Source: Phoma sp. XZ068
Taxonomy: Eukaryota; Ascomycota; Dothideomycetes; Pleosporales; Didymellaceae
Assembly (NCBI GenBank): GCA_004835665.1
Contig: RBKR01000005.1
Span: 1,364,001-1,428,000 of the forward strand
Length of the DNA: 64,000 nt
Direction of reading: 5' to 3'
Shown piece after piece: positions 46,472 to 58,121 of the stretch. The position numbers and the translations under genes are program-made. Positions within the stretch are counted from its first letter, which is position 1. Each line of letters begins with the position of its first letter. Under the pieces are notes generated by a model, which was not told the DNA's origin, ran no database searches, and saw only the letters and a list, made by a program, of their open reading frames with translations.

Positions 46472-47747
46472 ATGCCCTCCAATAAAAAAGCTACGAACAC
46501 TCCTCAGAAGGAGCGCGTCATCCTCGGTCTGATGACTTACGGTAATCGGTCAATACCCCCTCCCCATCAAACCATCCCCATTGAACTCAACGGAGACTTC
46601 TGGACCCACCCGCTACACTTAATGATACGATACTTAGAACCGATTGCTAATACTACCCAGGCCCAGACCCAAGTGCAGGCACGCGTATCCAGGATCTCAA
46701 TGAGTTCAAGCGACACCTCAACTACTTCCAGTCCCAGGGCTACAACGAAGTAGACACTGCCCGAATGTACGTCAATGGCCAGCAAGAATCCTGGACCGCG
46801 AAAGCCGGGTGGAAAGAAAAGGGCCTAGTGCTAGCGACAAAGGTATGGCCCACCTCATTCGGTGTACGCTTCGCGCCCTCAGGATAACTTGTGAAGAACA
46901 CAGGACTGATCATGTGCTCAGGTCTATCCGGAGACTCCAGGGATGCACTCCCCTTCCGAGTTGCGCGCACATTTTGAGACTTCCTTGCGCGAGCTCGGGA
47001 CCCAATGTGTAGATATATGGTACTTACATGCGCCCGACCGCAGCGTACCCTTCGAAGAAACTATGCGTGAAGTCAACGCCCTCTATCTCGAAGGAAAGTT
47101 CAAGAAACTGGGTTTGAGCAACTATCCTGCATGGGAAGTTGCCGAGATATACAGCATCGCCAGAGAAAGAGGATGGGTGCTGCCGAGCATCTATCAGGCG
47201 ATGTACAACTGCTTCAGTGCGTTGTTCCCATACTACACTAACTGAGTTCTAAGCGAATGACCACTGACCGGGAAAAGCAAGGGAGATCGAAAGCGAATTG
47301 ATTCCGTGTCTGCGGAAGTATAATATGGATTTAGTGACCTACAATCCGCTCTGCGGCGGGCTATTCAGTGGCAAAATTAAGTCCTCAGACCTTGCGACCC
47401 CACCAACACAGGGTCGCTTCTCGGACTCATACCAGTGGGGAAAATTGTACCGCGACAGGTACCTGAACAATGCAAACATGCAAGCGCTCAAAATTGTTGA
47501 AGATGCGACTGGGAAGCACGGTTTGACCATGTTAGAGACGGCGTTAAGATGGACGATACATCATTCAGCTTTGAATACGAGAATCAAGGGTGGAAACGAT
47601 GGAGTCGTGGTGGGTGTGAGCAACTTTCTACAGTTGGAAGGGAATTTGAGGGATTTGGAGAAAGGGCCGTTACCGAAGGATGTTGTGGAGGCTTTGAGCG
47701 AAGCGTGGCAGGTCACGAAGGCCACGGCTCCTTCGTACTGGCGCTAG
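46472..47747 (+). CDS. aldo/keto reductase, aflatoxin B1 aldehyde reductase-like (AKR7-type)
   Basis: Four exons (46472-46541, 46661-46842, 46922-47216, 47278-47747; introns 119, 79 and 61 bp) encode 338 residues. The splices rebuild LGLMTYGPDPSAGTRIQ, LATKVYPETPGMHSP and MYNCFTREIESELIPCLRKY; the last acceptor was chosen because only AG at 47277 keeps frame. The catalytic tetrad is visible: Asp in EVDTARMY and its Tyr, Lys in LATK, and His in WYLHAPDRSVPF. Nucleotide-binding residues lie in the C-terminal RIKGGNDGVVVGVSN. Family members reduce dialdehydes and other reactive carbonyls with NADPH in the cytosol. It fits a detoxification role. Confidence 0.95.
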
Positions 47748-48042
47748 GCTATGGAAATAGCCACACCTGTTTCGGTATAAACAGAAACAGGCGTACATTT
47801 TTTTTTCTAAATGTGTAGCATCGTACGATCGTGATTCTAGTATCGTGGTTGCGCTAAAGTGGTGTTACTCAATGATCATCGCTTTGTCCTATGGTTTTGG
47901 TGACCCGTGTTGTGCATCGTCCGTGTCATCCTTCGACCTATCACTTCTTTATAAACTAAATCATGAACGACCAGGCGAGCGATGTGTAACTAGGGGACCA
48001 AAAACAAGCTTGATAAGTACCACAAAGACTTGTGTGAGAGGA

Positions 48043-49056
48043 CTACTGAGCAGCGTCTAGCAGCTCGTCCGCACTAACATCTCCAACGATGCTCTTCAAG
48101 AGCTCAGGTACAATTTGCGCTGCATCTCCCTCAAAAAACCAGTCTCGCGAGTACAGGCCGCCGGCGGGAGCGTCATCCTTGTCCATATTAATCACAGCCA
48201 CCCGCGCACCCTTGCGGCGCGCTATGTCGACGTAACCCGCGGCAGGGTAGACCTTCGCACTTGTGCCAATGACCAAGATGAGGTCGATGTCATCTCCAGT
48301 ATCGATCCATTCGTCAATATCCTCTAACACATCGGTTGGTAGCCTCTCGCCAAACCACACAACGCCAGGACGTAGAAGACCGCGCTTGCACTTAGGACAC
48401 TTGGGAAGGTGATTGTAGTCGAGTTCGGGGATCGCAACATTCTCGTCTGAAATGTCGAGCTCTCGAGCTGCGAGGGCTGAGTTGGTGGTAGGGTCTGACT
48501 CGTCGGTGGGGATAGCCAAAGCGGGCACGATTGGGTCGGTGTAGTTGTTCTTCTCGAGGTAATCACAAAAGAAGTCTGAGCATTTGACATCGAAGAGCGA
48601 ACCGTGCAGGAGCTTAAGCTTGTCCGCAGGGTGTCTCGCACGTGGTGAGAGGCCTGGCTGGTCAGTGATGATGCTCATCTATTTCTAGGTACATGTACAA
48701 GCTTAAGACTTACCATCAACGTTCTGGCTCAAGGTGAGGAAGTTCTTTCTCCTAGCCAGCTCCGCGAGAGCATAGTGAGCAGGGTTTGGCTTGACTCCTA
48801 AGGCCATGTGACGACGGTAACTGTAAAATTGCCATACCAGGCCTGGATCACGACCAAACGCCTCTGGTGTTGCCAAGGAAGTGGCATCGTGGGTTCGCCA
48901 GAGTCCACCTGCACCTCTGAACGTAGGCAATCCAGACGAGGCTGATAGTCCAGCACCCAAAAGGGCCAGGATACGCGTTGATTTGTTCAGATGTTCCTGG
49001 AAGCTTTCGAGGTCTTTCTTGGGAACGACGCTTGGTCTGGCGGCCGTGGCAGCCAT
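48043..49056 (-). CDS. sirtuin, class III (SIRT5-like) NAD-dependent lysine deacylase
   Basis: Two exons (48714-49056 and 48043-48653, 60-bp intron) encode 317 residues. The NAD motif GAGLSASSGLPTFRG, the SQNVDGL segment rebuilt across the intron, and the LHGSLF catalytic His are all present. Zinc is held by CSDFFC and CPKC. The segment FYSYRR supplies a Tyr and an Arg three residues apart, the class III feature that binds the acidic acyl group of succinyl- or malonyl-lysine in SIRT5. Desuccinylase or demalonylase activity is therefore predicted, not shown. The N-terminus (AATAARPSVVPKK) is weakly basic and could target mitochondria. About 35 residues of acidic insertion (DESDPTTN...ENVAIPELD) enlarge the zinc domain. 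It is divergent from the ICP55-like gene. Confidence 0.94.
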
Positions 49057-49367
49057 TCTGCAGATGATGCGTGGTAGAGACAGGATGGCAGGCTTACACT
49101 ATATATGCAAGATGCAGGCGTGGCTGTTTGTGACATGTGTGCGCCAGCCATGTAAGCAACATGGGGTAGCAAGCACAGGCACAGGCACAGGTACAGGCAC
49201 AGGCACAGGCACAGGTACAGAGTGAGCTGTCGTGTTGCCTGTGTGTGGCTTCGGGCGCGTTACGTCAGACGCCGACGGTCAATTACAATCGATAAGGAGG
49301 GAAAATAACGCCGATTCCGCGCTCTCGTGATTCGTTCTGCCTTTCGATCTTCGGTGTTTGTGTTATT
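49057..49367. other. short divergent intergenic region (bidirectional promoter)
   Basis: Only 311 bp separate the start codons of the sirtuin and the ICP55-like peptidase. The region must therefore hold both promoters. It includes a hexamer tandem repeat, listed separately. Confidence 0.7.
49173..49220. repeat. hexamer tandem repeat G(C/T)ACAG x8
   Basis: There are eight complete hexamers over 48 bp. The variable base runs C C C T C C C T, so the array is also two copies of a 24-bp unit. It lies in the bidirectional promoter. Confidence 0.9.
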
Positions 49368-51008
49368 ATGAGTTTTTCGTTAAGGCTACTGCGACAGGCA
49401 GGAAGGGCGCCACGAAGCGTTACACGGGCGCAGCGTTGGAGAGGTTATGCGACGGTGGAGGTGCCCGCGTCGAAGCTCAGCTTCGGCCAGCCGCTGCATG
49501 AAACTCACCCCCATCTTCTGAAGCCTGGGGAAAGTGCGACCGCCTGCGCCTGCCTGATTCAAGTACTTGCTAAACAATGGCGCAGTCACACCAAGCATCA
49601 CCGCCCTCGAATACTGGGAACGCCGCCAAAAGCTTGCCAAAGAGCTTCCGCCGAACTCGATCGCGATCCTCGCTGGCTCAGACTTGAAGTATGCCTCCGG
49701 CGCAGTCTTCTACAAGTTCCACCAGGATCCAGACTTCCTCTACCTGACCGGTACTTATATCATATGACACATGCAACGTTCCGTGGCTAATTGGAATAGG
49801 CTTCAAGGAACCGGATGCCGTCGCAATCATCGAGAAACAAGAAGACGACGATCACATCTTTCACCTCTACGTTCGCCCAAAGGATGTCAAAGCTGAGATT
49901 TGGGAAGGCGCACGTTCAGGCGTAGAAGCTGCTGAGGATGTCTTCAACGCTGATGTTGCCGACGACATCAACAACTTGCCTCGGATACTCCCCGGAATCA
50001 TCACGCGATCGAAAAATATCTATACCGACCTGCCCAGCAGCCGCATATCGAAGAACATCTTGTCGAGGTTTTTGTCAGGATCTGAGCCTGCACGGATAGG
50101 GGGCATACAGAAGGTCTTCCGCGATGCACGAGACGAGAACGAGATCTCCATGAAACCCCTGCGACCGCTGCTGAATGAACTGAGAGTCATTAAGAGCGAT
50201 GCAGAGATCCAGAACATGCGCAGGGCAGGACAACACTCTGGACGAGCCATCACAGACGCTATGCGCCAGACTTTCACGACCGAGAAGGATCTCGACTCCT
50301 TCCTTGACTATTGGTTCAAGCAGGACGGCTGCGATGGCCCTGCGTATGTTCCGGTCGTTGCAGGCGGCATCAATGCCAACACCATCCACTATGTGTCTAA
50401 TGACATGCAGTTGAACCCCAACGATCTCGTCCTGGTCGATGCCGGCGCACAGTACGGCAGCTACGTTACAGACATTACACGCACATGGCCGGTATCTGGC
50501 AAGTTTACACCAGCCCAGCGCGACCTCTATACTCTCCTCCTGAACGTTCAACGCTCTTGCGTTGCCTTGTGCCGTGTCTCTGCACAGCTATCACTCGACA
50601 AGCTGCATCAAATCGCAACTAATCAGCTCCGTGACGGCCTCAAGGACCTTGGTTTCGACATGTCGAATGATGCCATCTACAAGCTATTCCCGCATCACGT
50701 TGGTCACTACCTCGGTCTGGATGTACACGACAGCCCAGGTCTTACAAGGACTAGGTATCTCGAGAAGAACATGGTGGTCACGGTTGAGCCTGGGATATAC
50801 GTACCCGATGATGAGAGGTGGCCGAAGTGGGCAAGGGGAATTGGCATGAGAATTGAAGATAGCGTTTGCGTAGACGAGGAAAGCCCTTTTGTGTTAACTA
50901 CAGAGGCGGTGAAAGAGGTAAGCTGGACTTGGAACGTTATGGAAGGTTACTGACATCCTGCAGATCGTTGACATCGAGGCGCTGAAAGGCACCGAGACGA
51001 AGATATGA
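49368..51008 (+). CDS. mitochondrial Xaa-Pro aminopeptidase, ICP55-like (M24B)
   Basis: Four exons (49368-49533, 49586-49750, 49800-50917, 50964-51008) encode 497 residues; the last encodes only fourteen. The basic N-terminus (SLRLLRQAGRAPRSVTRAQRWRGYA) is a mitochondrial presequence. An aminopeptidase P N-domain follows (ITPSITALEYWERRQKLA, GAVFYKFHQDPDFLYLTGF). The pita-bread metal ligands are present: the two Asp of DAGAQYGSYVTDITRTWP, His in HHVGHYLGLDVHD, Glu in VEPGIY and Glu in GMRIEDSV. ICP55 removes one residue from mitochondrial proteins after presequence cleavage and thereby changes their N-end stability. Length and motif order match the yeast enzyme. It is divergent from the sirtuin with a shared promoter region. 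Confidence 0.95.
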
Positions 51009-51972
51009 CGCTCTCTGCTCGCCCAAGCGCTGCTCTGTAACACATAAACATGTACAACAATGACATCAACCAACTGCATATATGTTTCAAGGATTCCACT
51101 GGTTAACACACACACCTTATTCAGAGTCTTATCCTGGAGTGTCGCACCGGGATAGCGAGGAGTTTCTCTTCCAACATAGAACATCTACCAACACATTTCT
51201 TCCACATACGACCACAGGACGTTGAAAACAAGGCTTCCCGTTCGCTCAGCCCTATTTAAGCAACGTACCGGCGGATTAGTAATTAGGTGGGTGACCACTA
51301 GTGAATACCCGCTGTTGTATGTTTTTTTTTTGCGTCGGTCTACTGATCCTTCACATCCATACATCTATTTTGCAAAACTGTCTCTTTTTGCTACAGTCGG
51401 TAAGTTTTACCGCGGCCACCAACGTCATTCGCCTGTTCCTGTCGAAACGGCTCGGGCACTAGAGGGTTGTGGAGGTGGGCGCACACTGTCAGGCCGAGTC
51501 CCAAGCACAGCTAGTGACCAGACAATCCCTCAGCATAGCACATTTTGCGCCAAGTCGTTTGTTGTCCTTACTGGACCTAATAATCTCTAGATGTTCGGTA
51601 TCCAGCAAATCGTTTCGTGGCCCTTCCAGCCACTGATTGTTGCTCATGTAATGGACATTCGGCCATCGATCGGCGAAGCCGTGGAGACCTCCAGCCTCGG
51701 TCCAGATAACATAACAACATCGGCCAAGATATGCCTTGGTCAGCGTTGGTGATGAGGCAGTGCTAAATTTGTAGCAGAGATTTACATCCCTTTGCCGTTG
51801 ACCATGCCTTGGCCATGTGGTTGTTTCAACGTCTACTTCGATCGCTTTGACCATTCGCTATCCTCTCATGTGCCGCTGTCCCACCACCCCAGGAACAACA
51901 GCAATCACCTTGAACGACATTGCTTCTGTCCATCGCAGAGTTCTGGAAATTTAAGAAGCCATACCAAGACCT
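51009..51972. other. intergenic, OYE upstream region
   Basis: No gene is seen. It contains a TTAGTAA heptamer at 51276-51282 (see findings) and T-rich tracts. Confidence 0.5.
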
Positions 51973-53112
51973 ATGCGTCGATCCCCAGACACCATGCCCG
52001 ACTCCAAGCTCTTCAGCCCCGTCCGGGTAGGCCCCATGGACCTCCAACATCGTATCGCCATGGCACCTCTTACTCGCCTGAGGGCAGACGACAACCATGT
52101 CCAAGTTCCTTTAGCAGTGGAGTACTATACTCAGCGCGCTTGCGTCCCAGGCACACTCCTGATCGCTGAGGCAACGCTCATCTCGCCCGCACATGCCGGC
52201 ATGCCCCACGGCCCTGGTTTGTGGACTCTAGAGCAAATCTCTGGCTGGAAAACCATAACCGATACTGTCCATGCGAAAGGGTGCAGCATGGTTTGTCAAC
52301 TTGTGGCGCCTGGACGGGCTGCGGATGCGCAGTCACTCAAGAAGGATGGGTTTGAGCTACTAAGTAGCAGTGCAATTTCCATGCCCGGCTCAGGCTTCAC
52401 CGAAAAGCAAGGGGACACGCCAACGCCAAAGGAAATGACCGAAGAAGAGATTCAGCAATGTATTGCCGACTTTGCTACTGCAGCCCAAAATGCGATAGCA
52501 GCAGGCTTCGACGGTATAGAAATTCACGGCGCCAACGGCTACCTCGTCGATCAGTTCTTGCAGGATACGTGCAACCAGCGTACAGATGCCTGGGGTGGAT
52601 CCATCCCCAATCGTTGCAGGTTTGGACTCGAGGTTACGAAGGCGTGTGCAGAAGTCATTGGACCTGAGCGCGTTGGCTTTCGTGTTAGTCCATGGAGTCC
52701 ATTCCAGGGAATGCTAATGGAGGACCCGGTGCCTACGTTTTCGTATCTTGCCGGGGAGCTGAAAGAACTAAGGCTGGCATATTTGCATATCATCGAGTCT
52801 CGAGTCAACAACAATGTGGACTGTGAATCAACCGAGAGCATTGACTTTTTGCTGAAGCTTTGGGGTAAGGAGAGACCGGTGCTATTGGCGGGTGGATATA
52901 CGCCAGAAAACGTGCGGAACGCGGCTGATGAGAAGTATGGGGAATACGAAGTGGTGTTTGTTTTTGGGAGGCACTTTCTGGCGAATCCAGATTTGGTATG
53001 GAGGATTAGAGATGGGAAGGAGTTGAATGGGTATGACAGGACTACCTTCTACGCACGCGGAAAGACACCGGAGGAAGGATATACTGATTATCCCTTCTGC
53101 GAAGGACCTTAA
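51973..53112 (+). CDS. old yellow enzyme-like NADH:flavin oxidoreductase
   Basis: This is an intronless gene of 379 residues; Met-8 at 51994 is an equally possible start. A TIM-barrel of the OYE family opens with SPVRVGPMDLQHRIAMAPLTRLRA, where the Thr modulates the FMN. The active-site segment EIHGANGYLVDQFLQDTCNQRTDAWGGS carries the His-x-x-Asn pair that holds the substrate carbonyl and the Tyr proton donor. The FMN phosphate segments near the C-terminus (LLAGGYT, FGRHFLANPDLVWRI) are present. The enzyme reduces alpha,beta-unsaturated carbonyls with NADPH in the cytosol. OYEs are classic antioxidant-regulon members in yeast. Natural substrate is unknown. Confidence 0.95.
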   Translation: MRRSPDTMPDSKLFSPVRVGPMDLQHRIAMAPLTRLRADDNHVQVPLAVEYYTQRACVPGTLLIAEATLISPAHAGMPHGPGLWTLEQISGWKTITDTVHAKGCSMVCQLVAPGRAADAQSLKKDGFELLSSSAISMPGSGFTEKQGDTPTPKEMTEEEIQQCIADFATAAQNAIAAGFDGIEIHGANGYLVDQFLQDTCNQRTDAWGGSIPNRCRFGLEVTKACAEVIGPERVGFRVSPWSPFQGMLMEDPVPTFSYLAGELKELRLAYLHIIESRVNNNVDCESTESIDFLLKLWGKERPVLLAGGYTPENVRNAADEKYGEYEVVFVFGRHFLANPDLVWRIRDGKELNGYDRTTFYARGKTPEEGYTDYPFCEGP

Positions 53113-56100
53113 ATAGAGTGCTGGAAGCTTGCAAAGGAACTCAGCGTAGAGGACAATGGTTTTTGATGACTTTTAGTCTTGGGAAAGGAAAATGAGTTAT
53201 CTCAAACAGGGGAACTCGCAGGTTCATTCATGCAGGTGGCAAAAGATGGCCCAACGTCGAGCTGGTAAACTCTGGCGAGCCCTTGAGTGCCTTTCGGCCG
53301 CGCTGAAAGGTGCACTGTGACTATTTGAAATATCCGAGATGGGTGTTGAAGATGTCTGCTGCGCCTTCCATGCTATTGACGTTTGGCAACGGCGTTGCAG
53401 GCACAGAGCGCCAACTGCTGCACCGTCACAACAGCACCGACACAAAATCCCCGAAACACTTCGCGACACCTTCAAACTTACTCCATGTGTACGGGCAATC
53501 ACTGACATCACCTGCGCGGGTGAGTTGCCTAGCGCGGCTCAGAAGTTGCTCAAACCGCAGTCACGCCGCGCCGACTGCTCTCTTCCTTGCCATCATGCCA
53601 GGAAGAAAAGAGTTTCCTAGAAAGGAGATCGTCAAGCGTAGTGCAAAGTCTCATCGCATGTGAGTCTCGGATATTGTCGATCTCTTCAGGTGCTCACATG
53701 GGCGCTCTCTGGCTGGTCATCTGCCTTTCGACCATTTCATCTTGTCATTCGCCTATACCAAAGACAAAGGGTGGAGACGAGCGACGCTTTTTGTTTTTAT
53801 GTTGCTAGCCGTGGCAGAGCTACTCGCCTTGATAGTTGCGTTCTGATCAAAATTACGGCGTTGCAAAATCCCGTGCAGATCGAACCATGTCGACATGCAA
53901 GCGCTGCCCTACACCTGACTGCTGCTATCGAACTGCTATGAAAGACTATCCCTAGCGTCGAGAACCTTTCCCAATTTTAGTCCAAGTTCACAGCGCACCT
54001 TATTCTTTGATGTCTGTACAACCGGCACGGAACTACTAGGAACGATCAGCGCGTGCACAGCGGGCCCCTTATGCACACTAGCGGTGCCTCCCATCGTGTG
54101 CCTAAGCTCTGGTGCGATAGCTTGGCGATATCTGCAGATCACGAGGCTGACTAGTGCAGTAGTATGCTGGCGACGACGAGGGGCATCGTCCAATGCATGT
54201 GTTTGGGGGATCTTCTTGGTCGCTATTGATAATGTGGAGTCGCCCAACCGGTGCGTAATGTTACTGCTGGAAAACTCAATCTTGCAGCTAACAAGATCGG
54301 AGTGGTATATATCGATACCAGTGCTGTTGATCCGTATGACGAATGCCACATTGACACGCCCAGTGTCCGTTGTTGCCTTGGCCGCGACGCGCTTTGCTTT
54401 CCCTTGTCAACCTGGAAGACGAATCACGAGCAAACTAGGTGCACAGCGGCCGAACTATGGCTCATGGTCAAAGCTGATATTACCTCACTTGCAAAGCTAG
54501 CATCGAGCTATCGGGTCGTTCCACATGTCTTTCTGTGCAAGTGCTAAGTGTTGCGAGAGATCGAGGTGCAGATAGCCGAATGGGAACTATTGAATTGGTG
54601 GGAATCCAAAGCCAAACGCACGTGGCGAGTATCGCGGCCCCACCGCCACCGATTTGACGTTCGTCATTCTTCAGCCTATCGAATGATCGACAGGTGCGAC
54701 GGAGTGCTATTCCGAAACACACAAGCAAGTCCTTTTAGATGTCTCCTGAGAACTCTAGCTGGCGTTCAAAGTTCAGCTGGTTCTCACCTGGGCAGCATCT
54801 TGTTCGCCCTGAGCAGCTCAAGAACGCCTGGGGGTGCGGAAGCAGTGATGATTGAATTGAGTGTGTCTGTGCATCCCGCCTGGGAAGGATGCCAATCCGT
54901 GCTGTAGATCTTGTGCGTCGCCAGATCAACAAGTGCTTGGGGAATGGCTGGTTCCCAGCTCTGGAGAATAAAAGCGTTGGTCAGTCTCCTGGGACTTGCG
55001 TGCTTGATGGCTGCACGGCGAGTTTGCGGCCGGCAGTCGCCGTCCACGGGTGTTTTTGACTCGCGTACTTCAGATCAGCAGCCGTACCCGATCTTCGGAT
55101 TAATCTCTACGGAACTTCAGCTTTCCCTGGAGCAGAAGATGTGTATCTTTGTACTGCTGTATCACTCCTTCAGCTTTATCTCCGCGATTATGGTACCGCT
55201 ATACTATCTAACGGATCCAAACAATCCAGACCGTGATCCATGTCCCAAGGCTCGTGCGCGTGCGTCAAGCCGCTGTCAGGAACACGAGGGGGCGGGAAAC
55301 ATGCAGCCCGAAGGTTCGGCGGTGCCGCTGGCGCAAGAAAATGAGCATATGCGGAATGAATCCTACGGCGTATTTCCCTTTCCGGATGTTAAGTTGCTGT
55401 GGCTGGAGCTGTAAAGCATGCGGCAAGCGAACCAGCGTTTGAAGGAGCAACCGGAATTCTCAAAATGGATCGGCCACGCAATCTTCATGATCTGATAGAA
55501 TGTCACTATAACGTGGGACATGCTACTAGACTTATGCACCCCAGCAACGGCATGAGAGCTCGTTTCCACCACTGCATAGCGCAAACGGTTACGGAAGTTT
55601 GTTGCAAGAACCATCACCCTGGCTGGCTACCGATATGCACACAACGCGTGCGTCGTCGAAACCATTCGCCTGCACACATGGCATGCACCACGACCGGTCA
55701 TGCAAATAACGATCTCCTAGTGTCGCGGTAGTCCCATGTCATCTCTCGCATGCTTCTCTAGCCCTCCCTCCAACTCTCTGCCAGGGCGCTGTTGGATCCG
55801 ATAGGTGGAGCATGATTGCGCTAGCCATATTGGCTGCCGGACCATCAATTCAACCCTGCTAAACATGCAGCAGCGTCCAACAACGGCAAGGGGAGTGCCG
55901 TGTTAAGTTTGACTCCACGGCATGATCACGGTGCATTTGGACTGCAGGAAATCATGACAATCTTGGGCGCCCCCAAATGGGATGCGATCTGCCCCGTTAC
56001 CTTTTCACCTCACCTCTTCGATCTTTGCGTCGGCGAACAGCACGCTCCTTTCTTCGTTTTCACTCCAGCACGTCCCAGTATAAGGGTTGTCGGAAACCCA

Positions 56101-56165
56101 GGCGCTGGGACACCAGCTTTACGTTCATTACCCCACAAAGTCGTTCCTTTTTGTCGCTCTTTATC
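53113..56165. other. 3.1 kb intergenic, no supported gene
   Basis: Many overlapping short frames up to 167 codons cross this region in several frames, none with a domain, signal peptide or plausible splicing. A 22-codon frame with an ATG at 53595-53597 ending near a GT was examined and rejected. Confidence 0.45.
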
Positions 56166-58121
56166 ATGGCTCTCGAGAAAGCGCAGCTCGGGCCCCTTGG
56201 GTGGTTCTATATCGCCTTCGAGATTTGTTGGAATGTCTCGCTCCTTGCTGCGATGGCCTTCCTCTGGAAGTAAGTTCTTCACTTACTGGATCGCCATGGA
56301 GCATGTTTGACTTTATGATAATTAGGCATCGTGAGCTTCCGTCAATTCGCATGAGAAGGCTCCCCCTTCTTTTCACTGGAGTAGCCGCTCTTCACGTCTA
56401 TGGAGCCATCAGTATTTTTGCTTATCCTTTTGGAGCATACTTTCCTTGCTCCGTAATCTTCTGGATGATGAGTATCCTTGTTCCATTTGGTATGGCGATG
56501 TTCCAGGCCGCCAACACACAGTTTCTGCACGTGGCAAGCCGACAGAAGCAACTTGCGCACATGAGCACACTGAAAGACCAGAAGCCGATCAGTGAGAAGC
56601 AAGCCGCGTCAATGAGTAACAACCGCTTCAAAAGAATTATTTCCGGCGTCGAGAGAGCTGATCGAGTCGGTCGCTCATTAGCCTTCATCGGAATCGGCAT
56701 GGTCGCTCAGGTAGGTTCCCTAAGAGATGTGTATAGAAGTTTTCGGTCTGACTCCTTCGTGCTAGGTCGCAGTTTCATTGCTCGTATTTCTTGGTTCTGA
56801 GAAATTCCACCCTGGTTTTGGTCTGTGGGACTACACTGTCCAGGGTACTGAGGCTGAGTTGTACCTCAAGTGTAACCAGGGCTGGGAGTGGTGGATGTCT
56901 ATTGTCTGGCAATTTGTCTGGGCCTGGATCTACGCCCCTTACATGATCTGGAAGAGCAGAGGAGTCCGCGATGTCCACGGTTGGCGAGTGCAGACTATCT
57001 GCTGTTGCATTGCTGGGTAAGATACGCGTCTCGTATGATTTATCAATGCTGACTTTCCCAGGCTTCCAGCGTCTCCTCTTTGGCTTGCAGGCCTCTACTC
57101 TCCCTCCATGGCGGCAGTTGGCGCCTACATCCCCCCACCCATCTGGTTCGGAATATCTATCTTCTTCATGGAGATTATTACTCTCGGCTTTCCCATTGTG
57201 GGTGTCTTCCAAGCTCAGAGTCTTCGACAAGAGACCCTGGAAGCCATTGCGGAATGGGAGAAGCGTCAAGCTTTGAACAATCTCGAAGGCACTATAGCTG
57301 CTGAAGGGTCGTTGAAGAGCTACAGTGAAAACTCCGACACCTACTCCAAGACAACAACTCTCAAGTCTGGTGGTGACATTACCGTCAACACCTTCGAGTC
57401 GAGTAAATCTGGCATGCTCACCATGACAGCACTGGAGAATGCGCTCAGAACGAATGCAGCACCTCTGTTAGAATATGCCGCCCTCAAGGATTTCTCTGGC
57501 GAAAATGTCAGCTTCCTCACTCACGTCGCCGATTGGCGAAGATACTGGTTCACACCCAAGGCCTCGACTGCCGACCACCGCCGTCAGCAGTTCATTGCTG
57601 CCACCCACATTTATGCTCGCTTTATTTCTCTCGAATTTTCCGAATTCCCTATTAATATCTCCTCCAGAGAGATGAAACGTCTCTATAATGTCTTTGACAG
57701 CGCCGCTGTTGCTCTATACCGCAATAAGCGCGGATCGCTTTCCTCTGAAACCTCGGACTCAGCTACACCTTTTGACAATGTCCAACCTGACGATGCATCT
57801 ACCTCTCATTCGCAAAACATGCCCCCTAGCCCCACAGGATCGACGTTCGGATTGAAGGACTTGGATGCACTGGGCCGTGCGAACTTGCGAGCGGTATCGC
57901 GCATGGGTGGACTGTACTCAGAAGAGAAGTTTGCCGATATCCAGATCCCCGACACTTTCGCAGAGGTCATCTTTGACCTGGCTGAAAGCGAGATCAAGTA
58001 CCTGGTTCTCACCAACACCTGGCCAAAGTTCGTTAATGCTGGACGTACCGTAAGCCAGACTAGCAAAGACGAAGAAACGGGTAATGCGTGGAAGCAGAAG
58101 ATATTGTGCGGCCGAAACTAA
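56166..58121 (+). CDS. seven-TM protein fused to an RGS domain (GprK/AtRGS1-like)
   Basis: Four exons (56166-56269, 56326-56710, 56766-57016, 57062-58121; introns 56, 55 and 45 bp) encode 599 residues. Seven hydrophobic segments cover about residues 8-295, from LGWFYIAFEICWNVSLLAAM to IWFGISIFFMEIITLGFPIV. A cytosolic linker with a helical EAIAEWEKRQALNN segment follows. The RGS domain starts near residue 368 (TALENALRTNAAPLLEYAAL, FLTHVADWRRYWF, FIAATHIYARFI). It is split by a Ser/Pro-rich insert at about 463-530 before its last helices (FAEVIFDLAESEIKYLVLTN). RGS domains speed GTP hydrolysis on G-alpha subunits, so this protein probably sits in the plasma membrane and dampens G signalling, as proposed for fungal GprK and plant RGS1. 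Ligand unknown. Confidence 0.9.

Noticed and set aside
45155..47747. SDR plus AKR pair as the core of a secondary-metabolite cluster
   Set aside because: No polyketide synthase, peptide synthetase, terpene cyclase or pathway regulator is nearby, so the pair is only two neighbouring oxidoreductases.
53595..53940. Possible two-exon small membrane protein (22-codon first exon, then a hydrophobic C-terminus)
   Set aside because: The only joining intron would be about 30 bp, too short for a spliceosomal intron, and no family was recognised.
54000..56100. Several overlapping frames of 90-167 codons on both strands
   Set aside because: They overlap in competing frames with no domain or consistent splicing, as expected by chance in GC-balanced DNA.
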